Source: Thalassospira lohafexi (lineage in GTDB: Bacteria; Pseudomonadota; Alphaproteobacteria; Rhodospirillales; Thalassospiraceae). From it: DNA of 64,000 nucleotides. The notes below the pieces were generated by a model. It was not told where the DNA came from and did not search any database. It worked only from the letters and a program-made list of their open reading frames with translations. The position numbers and the translations under genes were made by a program. The number at the start of each line of letters is the position of its first letter. Position 1 is the stretch's first letter. The DNA is taken from the NCBI RefSeq assembly GCF_002844275.1, contig NZ_NXGX01000002.1, positions 248,001 through 312,000 on the forward strand. Reading direction: 5' to 3'. Positions 1 through 8,433 of this stretch are shown in pieces.

Positions 1-2
1 TT

Positions 3-191
3 TTGGATGCCAACATCACCACGCTGATTGCGGCACTGGTGTTGTTTAGCTTTGGCTCTGGCCCGATCAAGGGCTTTGCCGTGACGCTGGCAATTGGCAT
101 CATCACATCCATGTTCTCGGCGATTTGGCTGACCCGACTGCTGATTGCAGTCTGGATCAAGCGTCGTCGTCCGAACGAGCTGGTACTTTGA
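3..191 (+). CDS. secD: SecD, C-terminal end (partial, runs off the left edge)
   Basis: This is the last 62 codons of SecD, the inner-membrane partner of SecF that uses the proton gradient to help exported proteins leave the SecYEG channel. The visible part opens with DANITT, the conserved SecD/RND motif at the start of the fourth transmembrane segment. Two more hydrophobic helices follow, with the glycine-rich [15 protein letters not shown] turn between them, and a basic tail (KRRRPNE). The 5' end lies outside the window, so the first codon seen is not a start. secF begins 19 bases after the stop, as expected for a secDF operon. Confidence 0.93.
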   Translation: MDANITTLIAALVLFSFGSGPIKGFAVTLAIGIITSMFSAIWLTRLLIAVWIKRRRPNELVL

Positions 192-210
192 GGAAGGGAA
201 CAGGGAAGAT

Positions 211-1140
211 ATGAAACCTTTGCATCTTATCCCGGATGACGTGAACGTCCCGTTCCTCAAATTCCGGAAGATCTTTTACATCGTGTCCTTGGTGATGGTG
301 CTGGCCTCTGTTGGCCTGTTCTTCACCAAGGGGCTTAACTTCGGCATTGATTTCCGCGGCGGTATTCTTGTGGAAATCAAAACGGACGGCCCGGCAAATA
401 TCGGCGCATTGCGTGATAATCTTGGCAGTCTTGGTCTTGGTGATGTGTCTATTCAGGAATTCGGCGAACCCGATGACGTCCTGATTCAGTTGCAGCGTCA
501 GGATGGGGACGAAAAAGCCCAGATGACCGCCTTGGCCCAGGTGACTGACGCCCTTGGCGACAGTGTCACCATTCGCCGAAGCGAACTTGTCGGCCCGAAG
601 GTCGGTGACGAGCTTAAGGAAGCCGGTATTTATTCGGTCGTGATCTCTCTTTTGCTGATCATGGTCTATATCTGGTTCCGGTTCGAATGGCAGTTTGCAG
701 TGGCATCCGTCATCGCACTTTTGCACGACGTTCTGATCACCATTGGCTTCTTTGTCATTACCGGTGTTCAGTTTGACCTTGCGACCTTGGCCGCCATTTT
801 GACGGTTGCCGGGTATTCGATTAACGATACGGTTGTTGTGTTTGACCGCATTCGTGAATATCTGCGCAAGTTCCGCAAAATGGAGCTCACGGATCTTTTG
901 GATCTGTCGATCAATTCGACCCTGTCGCGTACGACAATGACGTCATTTACCACATTGCTGGCCTTGATTGCGTTGTTTGCATTTGGCGGGGAAGCGATAC
1001 GTGGCTTCACCATGGCGCTGATCTTTGGCATCGTTGTCGGCACATATTCATCGATTTGCGTCGCGTCGCCATTGCTGGTTGTTTTGCGTCTTAAGCGTAA
1101 AATTCCAGAAGGCGAAGAAGGGCAGGAAGCCAACGCCTGA
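211..1140 (+). CDS. secF: SecF, protein-export membrane protein
   Basis: SecF pairs with SecD in the inner membrane and supports late steps of Sec-dependent export. The 309-residue product has one N-terminal membrane helix (about residues 20-39), the conserved GIDFRGG motif (residues 45-51) opening the periplasmic domain, and a C-terminal block of five helices with the SINDTVVVFDRIRE motif typical of SecF. An in-frame extension to position 145 exists, but it would overlap secD. The ATG at 211 follows a purine-rich ribosome site (AGGAAGGGAACAGGGAAG) and gives the usual family N-terminus. A strong terminator lies 30 bases after the stop. Confidence 0.95.
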   Translation: MKPLHLIPDDVNVPFLKFRKIFYIVSLVMVLASVGLFFTKGLNFGIDFRGGILVEIKTDGPANIGALRDNLGSLGLGDVSIQEFGEPDDVLIQLQRQDGDEKAQMTALAQVTDALGDSVTIRRSELVGPKVGDELKEAGIYSVVISLLLIMVYIWFRFEWQFAVASVIALLHDVLITIGFFVITGVQFDLATLAAILTVAGYSINDTVVVFDRIREYLRKFRKMELTDLLDLSINSTLSRTTMTSFTTLLALIALFAFGGEAIRGFTMALIFGIVVGTYSSICVASPLLVVLRLKRKIPEGEEGQEANA

Positions 1141-1170
1141 TCAACCACAGTTGATCGATAGACGTTTACA

Positions 1171-1212
1171 GAAAGGCCGGGTTTGTGCGACAACAAACCC
1201 GGCCTTTCTTTT
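1171..1212 (+). terminator. Intrinsic terminator after secDF
   Basis: A perfect 15-bp stem (1171-1185 with 1194-1208, GC-rich core GGCCGGG) closes an 8-base loop and runs into a TTTCTTTT tract. It ends the secD-secF transcript. Confidence 0.9.
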
Positions 1213-1276
1213 GGTCTGTTCCTAACAAGTGTCTTCGAAAGCTCGGTAAAAATCCTTCAAAAACAGGCTGCTGCAC

Positions 1277-2188
1277 ATGACGCCCCACGCAGATGCGCGC
1301 AACGTTCATCGCGCCAATTTGATCGGTAGCCTTTGGATGATGGCGGCCATGGTGGCATTTTCCTTTGAAGATGCGTTTGTTAAAGCGGTCTCGGAAACGC
1401 ATCCGGTTGGGCAGGTTCTTATTGTCTTTGGTCTTGGCGGAACGCTTCTGTTTGCGGTTATCGCGCGGATCCAGAAGAAAAGTCTGCTGAACCCTGATGT
1501 TCTGTCCCGCGCCATGGGGATACGGGTCGTGTTTGAAGTTATTGGCCGGTTGTTTTACGTGCTCGCATTGGCACTGACCCCGCTTTCCTCGACCACGGCC
1601 ATTCTTCAGGCGACACCTATTATCGTTGTTCTTGGTGCGGCTATTCTGTTTGGCGAAAAGGTCGGCTGGCGGAGATGGGGCGCAATCCTGATTGGTTTGA
1701 TCGGTGTTTTAATTATTCTGCGTCCGACCACCGACAGCTTTTCGGCTTTGTCGTTACTGGCAGTGATTGGAACAATCGGTTTTGCCGGACGGGATCTGGC
1801 AAGCCGTGCTGCGCCAGTATCACTCAGCACATCTCTTCTGGGTTTTTATGGATTCGTTGCCATCATTCTGGCCGGTGTGTTGTTTTCGATTTGGGATGGG
1901 AAAGCGTTCACCTGGTTTGATGGGAAAAGTCTTTTCTATTTCCTGGGCGCTGTGCTAATGGGCGCATTTGCCTATAGCGCCTTAATGAAGGCGATGCGCA
2001 GCGGCGATGTGTCCGCAGTTACACCGTTTAGATATACGCGGCTTTTGTTTGGTATTGCTTTGGGGATGACCCTGTTTGGGGAAGAACCAGACATGATGAT
2101 GATGATCGGATGTGGTATCGTCGTTCTATCGGGATTGTTCATTCTGTGGCGCGGAAAAGTTACGGCGCAATCGGTTGCCCCGCGCTGA
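1277..2188 (+). CDS. DMT-superfamily (EamA) transporter
   Basis: This is a 303-residue polytopic membrane protein with about ten hydrophobic helices arranged as two EamA repeats, the drug/metabolite transporter fold. The first repeat starts at LIGSLWMMAAMVAFSFEDAFVK. The second begins near residue 150 and ends with the typical GEEPD segment and a last helix (IGCGIVVLSGLFILW). Members export amino acids, nucleobases or other small metabolites, and the substrate cannot be read from sequence. It lies after the secF terminator, and its own ribosome site is weak (GGCTGCTGCAC). The next gene starts 52 bases downstream and may be co-transcribed. Confidence 0.85.
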   Translation: MTPHADARNVHRANLIGSLWMMAAMVAFSFEDAFVKAVSETHPVGQVLIVFGLGGTLLFAVIARIQKKSLLNPDVLSRAMGIRVVFEVIGRLFYVLALALTPLSSTTAILQATPIIVVLGAAILFGEKVGWRRWGAILIGLIGVLIILRPTTDSFSALSLLAVIGTIGFAGRDLASRAAPVSLSTSLLGFYGFVAIILAGVLFSIWDGKAFTWFDGKSLFYFLGAVLMGAFAYSALMKAMRSGDVSAVTPFRYTRLLFGIALGMTLFGEEPDMMMMIGCGIVVLSGLFILWRGKVTAQSVAPR

Positions 2189-2239
2189 TATGTACCTAAA
2201 TCCAGAGAAAATTTATCGAACGACGAAAAGAGGGCCCGT

Positions 2240-2620
2240 ATGGCTACTGAACTAAATCCGATGGTCGCCGAAGGCAGTAAAATGGTTACCAGTTATGGTG
2301 ACGGTCTGTTTCGTTTTGGCGAAGATTCTGTTGCCGGATCAATCCTTATGTTTCCTGAAGCGGTTTATTCGTGGAATGTGACATCGGTTGATGACATTAC
2401 GGTCGATTCCTTCGCCCGCGTTATTGATGCCGCCGATACTGTTGAAATCCTGCTGCTGGGCATGGGGAACCGCTTAACCCGCGTTCCAATGGAATGGCGC
2501 AGTGCTCTTAAAGAACATGGCATCGTCATTGAACCAATGGATACCGGTGCTGCATGCCGGACCTATAATGTTCTTCTGTCTGAAGGACGTCGGGTTGCTG
2601 CGGCAATTATCGCCATTTAA
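2240..2620 (+). CDS. Mth938/DUF498-domain protein (NDUFAF3-like)
   Basis: This 126-residue cytosolic protein has the Mth938-like fold. The core reads YGDGLFRFGE, then GSILMFPE, then a central strand-helix with EILLLGMGN, and ends with MDTGAACRTYNVLLSEGRRVAAA, the family's C-terminal signature. The human relative NDUFAF3 is a complex I assembly factor. In many alphaproteobacteria the bacterial version sits by secDF and a squalene-synthase-like gene, as here (secF upstream, the NDUFAF6-like gene at 5255). The biochemical role in bacteria is not established. The ribosome site is AAGAGGG. The stop overlaps the stop of the convergent gene by four bases. Confidence 0.85.
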   Translation: MATELNPMVAEGSKMVTSYGDGLFRFGEDSVAGSILMFPEAVYSWNVTSVDDITVDSFARVIDAADTVEILLLGMGNRLTRVPMEWRSALKEHGIVIEPMDTGAACRTYNVLLSEGRRVAAAIIAI

Positions 2621-3975
2621 ACCGAGAAAAATGTTTGTAGTTGACGACGGACTTGTTTGACGCTGGCAAAAACGGCGGCGGGGCCGGGGGCATATTCGGC
2701 GGGAAACGAATCCCCACATAGAAACAGGTTCTTCCAAGGGGGCTGCAGCCGAAAACGCAGAGCCGCCAAGCCGGGTGTGAGTTCGGGAAACGGGGCTTCC
2801 GCGTCCACAAAACTGAACTTAGGGGAGCCCTGATTATTGGTGTTTTCCGACCGCGCACTAAGGTCGAGGTTCAAATACTGGTCACAAAGCCAGATGCACC
2901 TTTGCCAAATACGGTGGGCAAATTGATCCGCCGTGCCATCAGATGGCAGATGAACATTGCTGCCTAGGCTGACCTGAATATGGCGACGGTTGCAGTAAAT
3001 CGCCCGAACAAGATCGTCAGACGTAAACAGGCAGCGTGGTTCGGCAAATGGCCGACGCATTTCAAATGCCATTGTCTGGCGACGGGCCGGGGCCGGGGCA
3101 AAGCCGATGTCGGGAACCGTGTCACATAGTTGCTTTGGATGAAGCGCAAGCACGACCGCATCATCAGGTTTGAGAACGATCTGGGTATCTTCGCCAAACA
3201 GCAAATCCGTTGCGTATTCCGATGTACTGTCGATGTCGCCAAGTGGCGCCCACGCCGCGACACTACCACCCGCACTGACAAACCGGTCGCGCAGGGTTGG
3301 TAGCGCAATGTCATTTAGGATGATCGGGTCAATGGCTGAAAAAACCGGTTCATGATTTTTGGAAAACAGGGATTTTACCCGTGGCAACATAACTCGCCCA
3401 AGCAGAGCGTTCGAACACCGGTGTGCCGGCATTGAAAACAGAACTTCGGCCAAAACCGCCAAACCGTCCCGGTGGTAAGTGCCCGGATTTTGGCGGTCAT
3501 CGTCGGGATCTATGCCAGCATGGCCCATGCCTTTGGGTAATTCAACGCGACTGTCTTCACTGGCGTAACGTTTTTGCCAAAGACCAAAAGCCGTGATAGC
3601 ACGCATCAGTGGGCCGCTTCGCCGGTTGACCAAGGCATGTGCCAGGCCCTCGTCAAGGGTAACGATAGCAGGTTTACGTCGGCCGCGCTTCAGGCCAAGG
3701 ACACCATGTGCCGGTCTGACAAGTTTTCCCGGAATTTCGGGGAAGCGGGCAAAGAAATCGGCGACGAGCCCTTCGGGATCGTAAAATATTTCCGGTTCAG
3801 AAACCTTGTGGCTTTCAGGAGATGTCTGCATGCCACGCGTCCAGCGGCTTTCAAACGGTTCGGCCTGGTCGTAAAGGGTAACGTCGACACCATCTTCTGC
3901 CATCAGTGTTGCAAGGGCGGAACCGGCTAAGCCGCCGCCAATGACGTGTAGTCGGCCAGATGTCAATGATGCCAT
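2617..3975 (-). CDS. FAD-dependent oxidoreductase, possibly HpnE-like
   Basis: This 452-residue flavoprotein starts with a dinucleotide-binding Rossmann motif, HVIGGGLAGSALATLMAEDG (GxGxxG), followed by an acidic strand end (TLYDQAE). The C-terminus has the second FAD contact, NLFLCGDSFPAEYAPG, typical of the amine oxidase/phytoene desaturase group. It resembles FAD proteins of isoprenoid metabolism such as hydroxysqualene dehydroxylase (HpnE), but the expected HpnE motifs are diverged and I cannot assign the substrate. It is convergent with the Mth938 gene and divergent from the MscS gene at 4086. The ATG at 3975 has no strong ribosome site, so the start could differ slightly. Confidence 0.7.
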   Translation of the reverse strand: MASLTSGRLHVIGGGLAGSALATLMAEDGVDVTLYDQAEPFESRWTRGMQTSPESHKVSEPEIFYDPEGLVADFFARFPEIPGKLVRPAHGVLGLKRGRRKPAIVTLDEGLAHALVNRRSGPLMRAITAFGLWQKRYASEDSRVELPKGMGHAGIDPDDDRQNPGTYHRDGLAVLAEVLFSMPAHRCSNALLGRVMLPRVKSLFSKNHEPVFSAIDPIILNDIALPTLRDRFVSAGGSVAAWAPLGDIDSTSEYATDLLFGEDTQIVLKPDDAVVLALHPKQLCDTVPDIGFAPAPARRQTMAFEMRRPFAEPRCLFTSDDLVRAIYCNRRHIQVSLGSNVHLPSDGTADQFAHRIWQRCIWLCDQYLNLDLSARSENTNNQGSPKFSFVDAEAPFPELTPGLAALRFRLQPPWKNLFLCGDSFPAEYAPGPAAVFASVKQVRRQLQTFFSV

Positions 3976-4085
3976 ATGCCTGTGCCATTTTAATTGTTAT
4001 ACAAAGGCCTTCTAAGTGCAGGTCGCTGCTTTTGCGCGCAAGGCCTATCGTCAATAAACATTAACAGTAGAACGCTTTAGAAGTC

Positions 4086-5258
4086 ATGGATGAAATTTCG
4101 ACAGAACTCGACAGCCTGAATACCGAAGTCATTGGCCAACTGAATAATTGGGTCGATATGATTGGTGGCGGTGACATCGGAAGATGGATTGGTGCGCTTG
4201 TTGTCCTGATTGTGTTTTTCATCCTCAAACGTGTTTTAGCCGCTGCTATTCTGGGGGGCATGCGCCGATTGGCACATCAGAATAAGCAAAGCACGGTTGC
4301 GAATGTACTTGATGCTTTTGCGTTGCCGCTTCAGGCCCTCGTGATGATTGTCGGCATTTATTTTGCCATTGAGCTGCTTGATCTTTCCCTGGAAATCGAA
4401 ACGGTGCTGTTTGATGCCACCAGCCTTGCAGCAGGCTTTAGCGTGTTCTGGGCGATGTTTCGTGCGGTCGAGCCACTTGGACTGTCGTTTAACCGCCTGA
4501 TTGGCCGGTTCGGTGCCGGGTTGGGCGATGATTTAAGGCAGTTCTTTATCCGTGGCATTAAAACCCTGATTGCCGTAATCGGGATTGTCATTTTGCTCGA
4601 AGGGTGGGGCATTGATGTTTCGGCCTTCCTCGGTGGTCTTGGCCTTGCGGGGATGGCTGTTGCATTGGCGGCAAAGGATTCTGTTGCCAACGTTTTCGGT
4701 GGGCTGACGATTTTCGCCGATAACCTTTACAAACGGGGTGACTGGGTCGAAACGCCGCATTTTGAAGGGACCATCGAAGTTGTCGGCCTACGTGCCACAA
4801 AGGTCCGGACCTTTGCCAAGGCACTTGTCACCATGCCAAATGCGCAAATCGTCGATTCACCGGTGATTAACTGGTCACGCATGACGCATCGGCGTATCAA
4901 GATGTCGATTGGTCTGGAATATCGGACCACTGCAAAGCAGATGGAAGCTATTGTTGATCAGTTACGTGACTTTCTGAAAAATGATGAAGACGTTGCACAA
5001 ACAGCAGTCGCACAGATGGTGCATTTGTCTGATTTTGGGGCAAGTTCTATAAATATTGATCTGTACTATTTCACCACCACGACCGACTGGGTGACGTGGC
5101 GTGAAATTCGCAACCGTCATATCATTGCATTCAAGCGGATTGTCGAGGAAGCGGGGGCCGGATTTGCATTCCCGTCGCAGTCGCTGTATGTCGAAACCAT
5201 GCCAGAAAATCCTTCAAACAGCAGCGACGATCAGCGCGAAACGCGTAAGATCGGATGA
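4086..5258 (+). CDS. MscS-family mechanosensitive channel
   Basis: This 390-residue inner-membrane protein is a small-conductance mechanosensitive channel. These channels open under membrane tension and release solutes on osmotic downshock. Hydrophobic helices lie near residues 33-57, 80-100, 112-132 and 158-172. The pore helix (about 178-207) has the small-residue pattern GGLGLAGMAVALAAKDSVAN, followed by the MscS beta domain (GDWVETPHFEGTIEVVGLRATKVRT). It has one extra N-terminal helix pair compared with E. coli MscS. The last codons overlap the next gene in an ATGA, so the two are translationally coupled. That is an odd pairing by function. Confidence 0.9.
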   Translation: MDEISTELDSLNTEVIGQLNNWVDMIGGGDIGRWIGALVVLIVFFILKRVLAAAILGGMRRLAHQNKQSTVANVLDAFALPLQALVMIVGIYFAIELLDLSLEIETVLFDATSLAAGFSVFWAMFRAVEPLGLSFNRLIGRFGAGLGDDLRQFFIRGIKTLIAVIGIVILLEGWGIDVSAFLGGLGLAGMAVALAAKDSVANVFGGLTIFADNLYKRGDWVETPHFEGTIEVVGLRATKVRTFAKALVTMPNAQIVDSPVINWSRMTHRRIKMSIGLEYRTTAKQMEAIVDQLRDFLKNDEDVAQTAVAQMVHLSDFGASSINIDLYYFTTTTDWVTWREIRNRHIIAFKRIVEEAGAGFAFPSQSLYVETMPENPSNSSDDQRETRKIG

Positions 5259-6109
5259 AGACGATGACAGATACGCCGAAATTGCCTTACTGCGCGGACT
5301 ATGTTCGTCGCCACGACCGGGATCGCTTCCTATGTGCACTTTTCGCAAGCCCCGATAAGCGTGATGATCTTTTCACGCTGTATGCGTTTAATCAGGAAGT
5401 GTCGAAAACCCGCGAAATGGTCAGCGAAGTGATGCTGGGGCACATTCGCGTGCAATGGTGGCATGATGCCTTGTCTGATCTGGCAGAAGGCACTGTGCGC
5501 AAGCATGAGGTGATCGAGCCACTGGCAGAGCTGGTCAAATCTGGTGATTTGTCTGTTGAAGACCTTGGCGCATTGGTGACAGCACGCGAATTTGATCTTG
5601 AAGATCGTCAGCCGGAAAATCAGGTCGAGCTTGATCGCTATATCGATCAGACATCTGGTCATCTTTCTGTGCTTGCCGCCCGTTTGCTCGGTGCTAAGGG
5701 TGAGGATGCTGAACATGCCGCCCGGCTGGCCGGAAATGCATATGGTCTTGTAGGTATCATGCGCGCAATTGTTTTTCACGGTCGTGCAAAACGCTTGTAT
5801 CTGCCCAAAGATCAGATGGAACTCCATAACGTTGCCCAAGGTGATATTTTTGAGTTCCGTAAAAAGGATGAGGTCAAAACTTTTATCCGTGCGCTGGCTG
5901 AGCTTGCACGTCAACGGATCAAGGATGCCCGTTCTGCCCGCAAAGCATTGCCCAAAAGTGCCCTGGCCGTAGGACTGCCGGTTGTGCTGGCCGACGGGTA
6001 TCTTCGCAAGTTGGCAAAGGCCGGTTATGATCCGTTTTCTGCGGAGTTCGGGCTAGCTCGTCCGGCAAGTTTGCGCCTGACATTGAACGGAATGTTCAAG
6101 CGATACTGA
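5255..6109 (+). CDS. Squalene/phytoene synthase-like protein, NDUFAF6 type
   Basis: This 284-residue all-helical protein belongs to the squalene/phytoene synthase family. Both Asp-rich substrate motifs of true synthases are missing. The first is replaced by YAFNQEVSKTREMVSE (residues 43-58). The second, which normally reads RDxxED, is here GIMRAIVFHGRAKRLYLPKD (167-186). Enzymatic prenyl coupling is therefore unlikely. This is the pattern of NDUFAF6, a mitochondrial complex I assembly factor. With the NDUFAF3-like gene at 2240, the context hints at a shared role in respiratory complex biogenesis, which is inference. It starts at the ATGA overlap with the MscS gene; a second ATG at 5264 is possible. 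Confidence 0.8.
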   Translation: MKTMTDTPKLPYCADYVRRHDRDRFLCALFASPDKRDDLFTLYAFNQEVSKTREMVSEVMLGHIRVQWWHDALSDLAEGTVRKHEVIEPLAELVKSGDLSVEDLGALVTAREFDLEDRQPENQVELDRYIDQTSGHLSVLAARLLGAKGEDAEHAARLAGNAYGLVGIMRAIVFHGRAKRLYLPKDQMELHNVAQGDIFEFRKKDEVKTFIRALAELARQRIKDARSARKALPKSALAVGLPVVLADGYLRKLAKAGYDPFSAEFGLARPASLRLTLNGMFKRY

Positions 6110-6257
6110 ATTAATTTCGCGGTGTTGCTGGATATTGCGAAAATGTCATCTAAATTAAGCAAAAGAATAAGGCAGTTCTGATCTGGCCGTGCTAGCGTTA
6201 AAAACGCTTTGATAACAGGGCACAATGGCGGCTTGATCCTATTAGGCGAGGACCCGA

Positions 6258-6830
6258 ATGGCACATAAGAACATCGGCAAAAGATATCAGTGGCTTGCTA
6301 GTTTGTTCATGCTGAGCTGGCTTTTTTTGCCAATTTCGGCGCAGGCAGCAAGCATTGAGCCGTTTTTGGGTGAGTATCATGGTGAAACCATTGAGCACGC
6401 CGAAGGGGAATTGCAAGCCCGTGATCTTGATGTCAAAATCGTCAAAGCAGACCGTGGTTTTGTCGTCGATTGGACTACTGTCATTCACAAATCCGATGGC
6501 CGAGAAAAGACCGTTTCACTGAATATTGAATTCTATGGCACGGATCGACCAGACATCTACGGAAGTGCCATGCGGTCCGGTTTGTTTGGCAAACGAGTTC
6601 CCAATGATCCGCTTAAGGGAGAACCGTTCTTTTGGGCGCGGATTGTTGATCGTACATTGACGATCCATGCGCTTTATATCACCGATGACGGTGGGTATGA
6701 GATGCAGGTCTATGAACGCAAGCTCGATGATGAAGGCAATATGGAATTGATCTTCAAGCGGTTCCGCAATGGCGAGACGATCCGCGATATTACCGGAAAG
6801 CTCCTGCGTCAGGAAAAAAAGGGCTACTGA
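6258..6830 (+). CDS. Secreted protein of unknown function
   Basis: I do not recognise this 190-residue protein. It has a Sec signal peptide: basic start MAHKNIGKR, hydrophobic stretch LFMLSWLFLPI, and cleavage after AQA (about residue 30). The mature part is a beta-rich, small soluble domain beginning IEPFLGEYHGETIE, which looks like a lipocalin-type barrel opening, with charged strands afterwards. It has no cysteines in the mature part. It is followed by a terminator shared with trmFO. It sits 148 bases after the NDUFAF6-like gene and probably has its own promoter. Confidence 0.75.
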   Translation: MAHKNIGKRYQWLASLFMLSWLFLPISAQAASIEPFLGEYHGETIEHAEGELQARDLDVKIVKADRGFVVDWTTVIHKSDGREKTVSLNIEFYGTDRPDIYGSAMRSGLFGKRVPNDPLKGEPFFWARIVDRTLTIHALYITDDGGYEMQVYERKLDDEGNMELIFKRFRNGETIRDITGKLLRQEKKGY

Positions 6831-6852
6831 TCAAAGGGCTGCTGCCCAACCA

Positions 6853-6880
6853 AAAAGCCGCTTCGAATGAAGCGGCTTTT
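6853..6880. terminator. Bidirectional terminator between the secreted protein gene and trmFO
   Basis: A perfect 12-bp stem (6853-6864 with 6869-6880) closes the tetraloop GAAT. Four A residues lead in and four T residues close it, so it can end transcription arriving from either side. Confidence 0.9.
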
Positions 6881-6889
6881 GTCGTTTTA

Positions 6890-8236
6890 TCAGGCAGCAG
6901 CGATTTCCGATAACCATGCGTCAAACAGCGGGATAGCGCGATCTGAATAAAGCTTTTTACGATCCCGCCCCTTAACGCGCTTGGTCAATTCAAGGTCAGG
7001 GAATAGACCAAAATTAACATTCATCGGTTGGAATGTGCTTTCATCCGCACCGCCTGTGATGTGGTTGAGCAATGCACCCATTGCGGTTGCAAGCGGCGGT
7101 GTGGGAAGTGTTTTTCCGCTTTTTTCTGCGGCGGTGAACCGACCAACCATCAACCCGACAGCCGCACTTTCAACGTAGCCTTCGCAACCGGTGATTTGAC
7201 CGGCAAACCGCACATCAGGACGTGATTTAAGGCGCAGGTTGCCGTCCAGAAGACGCGGTGAATTCAGGAACGTGTTGCGGTGAATGCCGCCAAGACGGGC
7301 AAATTCAGCCTTTTCCAGTCCCGGAATGGTGCGCAGGACGTCGGCCTGTGCGCCGTATTTCAGTTTGGTCTGGAAACCGACCATATTGTAAAGCGTACCA
7401 AGGGCATTATCCTGACGCAGCTGAACAATGGCGCGTGGCTTATTGGTTGGATCATGCGGGTTGGTCAGGCCAACCGGCTTCATCGGGCCATGACGCAGGG
7501 TTTCGCGGCCACGTTCAGCCATAACCTCGATCGGAAGGCAGCCATCAAAATAGGGTGTGTCTTTTTCCCATTCCTTAAACTCGGTTTTATCACCTTCGAT
7601 CAGGCCATCGATGAAGGCGTTATATTCGGCCTCATTCATCGGGCAATTAATGTAATCCTTGCCGTCGCCCTTGTCATAGCGCGACTGGAACCATGCCTTG
7701 TCGAAATCAATACTTTCCTTATAGACAATCGGCGCAATCGCATCAAAGAAGGCGAGGCTTTCTTCGCCGGTTTCGGTCCGAATGGCTTCGGCGAGTGGAC
7801 CAGAGGTCAGCGGGCCGGTAGCAATGATGGTGTGTTCCCATTCCACGGGCGGTAGGCCATCAATCTCGCCACGTTCCATCGTGATCAGAGGATGACTTTC
7901 CAGTGCAGTTGTTACAGCAGCAGAAAAACCCTCGCGGTCAACGGCAAGCGCACCACCGGCGGGAACCTTGTGTTCATCGGCACAACGCATGATGATCGAC
8001 CCGGCACGGCGCATTTCATCATGGATCAGGCCAACAGCATTGTATTCCTTGTCATCGGAGCGGAACGAGTTCGAACAGACCAGTTCGGCGCATTTGTCCG
8101 TATGGTGGGCATCGGTTGGTCGCACCGGGCGCATTTCATGAAGGGTGACGGGCACGCCAGCCTCGGCCAGTTGCCATGCGGCTTCACTACCGGCCAGACC
8201 GGCACCAATAATATGAACAGGTTTGACCGTACTCAC
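6890..8236 (-). CDS. trmFO: TrmFO, folate-dependent tRNA (uracil-54) methyltransferase
   Basis: TrmFO makes 5-methyluridine at position 54 of tRNA, using methylene-tetrahydrofolate as carbon donor and FADH2 as reductant. The 448-residue product has an N-terminal FAD motif ([21 protein letters not shown]), the family block [15 protein letters not shown] and a second FAD contact [14 protein letters not shown] near the C-terminus. The open frame extends to 8281, but the GTG at 8236 lies behind GAGGAG and gives the canonical start, so I chose it. Length is normal for the family. It is monocistronic, divergent from the gene at 8434. Confidence 0.95.
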   Translation of the reverse strand: MSTVKPVHIIGAGLAGSEAAWQLAEAGVPVTLHEMRPVRPTDAHHTDKCAELVCSNSFRSDDKEYNAVGLIHDEMRRAGSIIMRCADEHKVPAGGALAVDREGFSAAVTTALESHPLITMERGEIDGLPPVEWEHTIIATGPLTSGPLAEAIRTETGEESLAFFDAIAPIVYKESIDFDKAWFQSRYDKGDGKDYINCPMNEAEYNAFIDGLIEGDKTEFKEWEKDTPYFDGCLPIEVMAERGRETLRHGPMKPVGLTNPHDPTNKPRAIVQLRQDNALGTLYNMVGFQTKLKYGAQADVLRTIPGLEKAEFARLGGIHRNTFLNSPRLLDGNLRLKSRPDVRFAGQITGCEGYVESAAVGLMVGRFTAAEKSGKTLPTPPLATAMGALLNHITGGADESTFQPMNVNFGLFPDLELTKRVKGRDRKKLYSDRAIPLFDAWLSEIAAA

Positions 8237-8433
8237 GTGTGCGAACTCCTCGCGAAGAATGTGTTTTAAAACCTGGCACACACATAGCGGTGCAAAGGGG
8301 CAGATTTCAAGTCAATTACGTAACTGTGGTGCCGGTTTCATGCATGTGGATATGAATTTTTCACAATGCCACATCAGGCGCGTCATACAGGACAGAGCCG
8401 TTCTATCCCGAAACAGGCGAAAATGGCAGACAT

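Noticed and set aside
7280-7855. 191-codon antisense frame inside trmFO
   Set aside because: It is an antisense shadow; the trmFO frame is intact with all family motifs.
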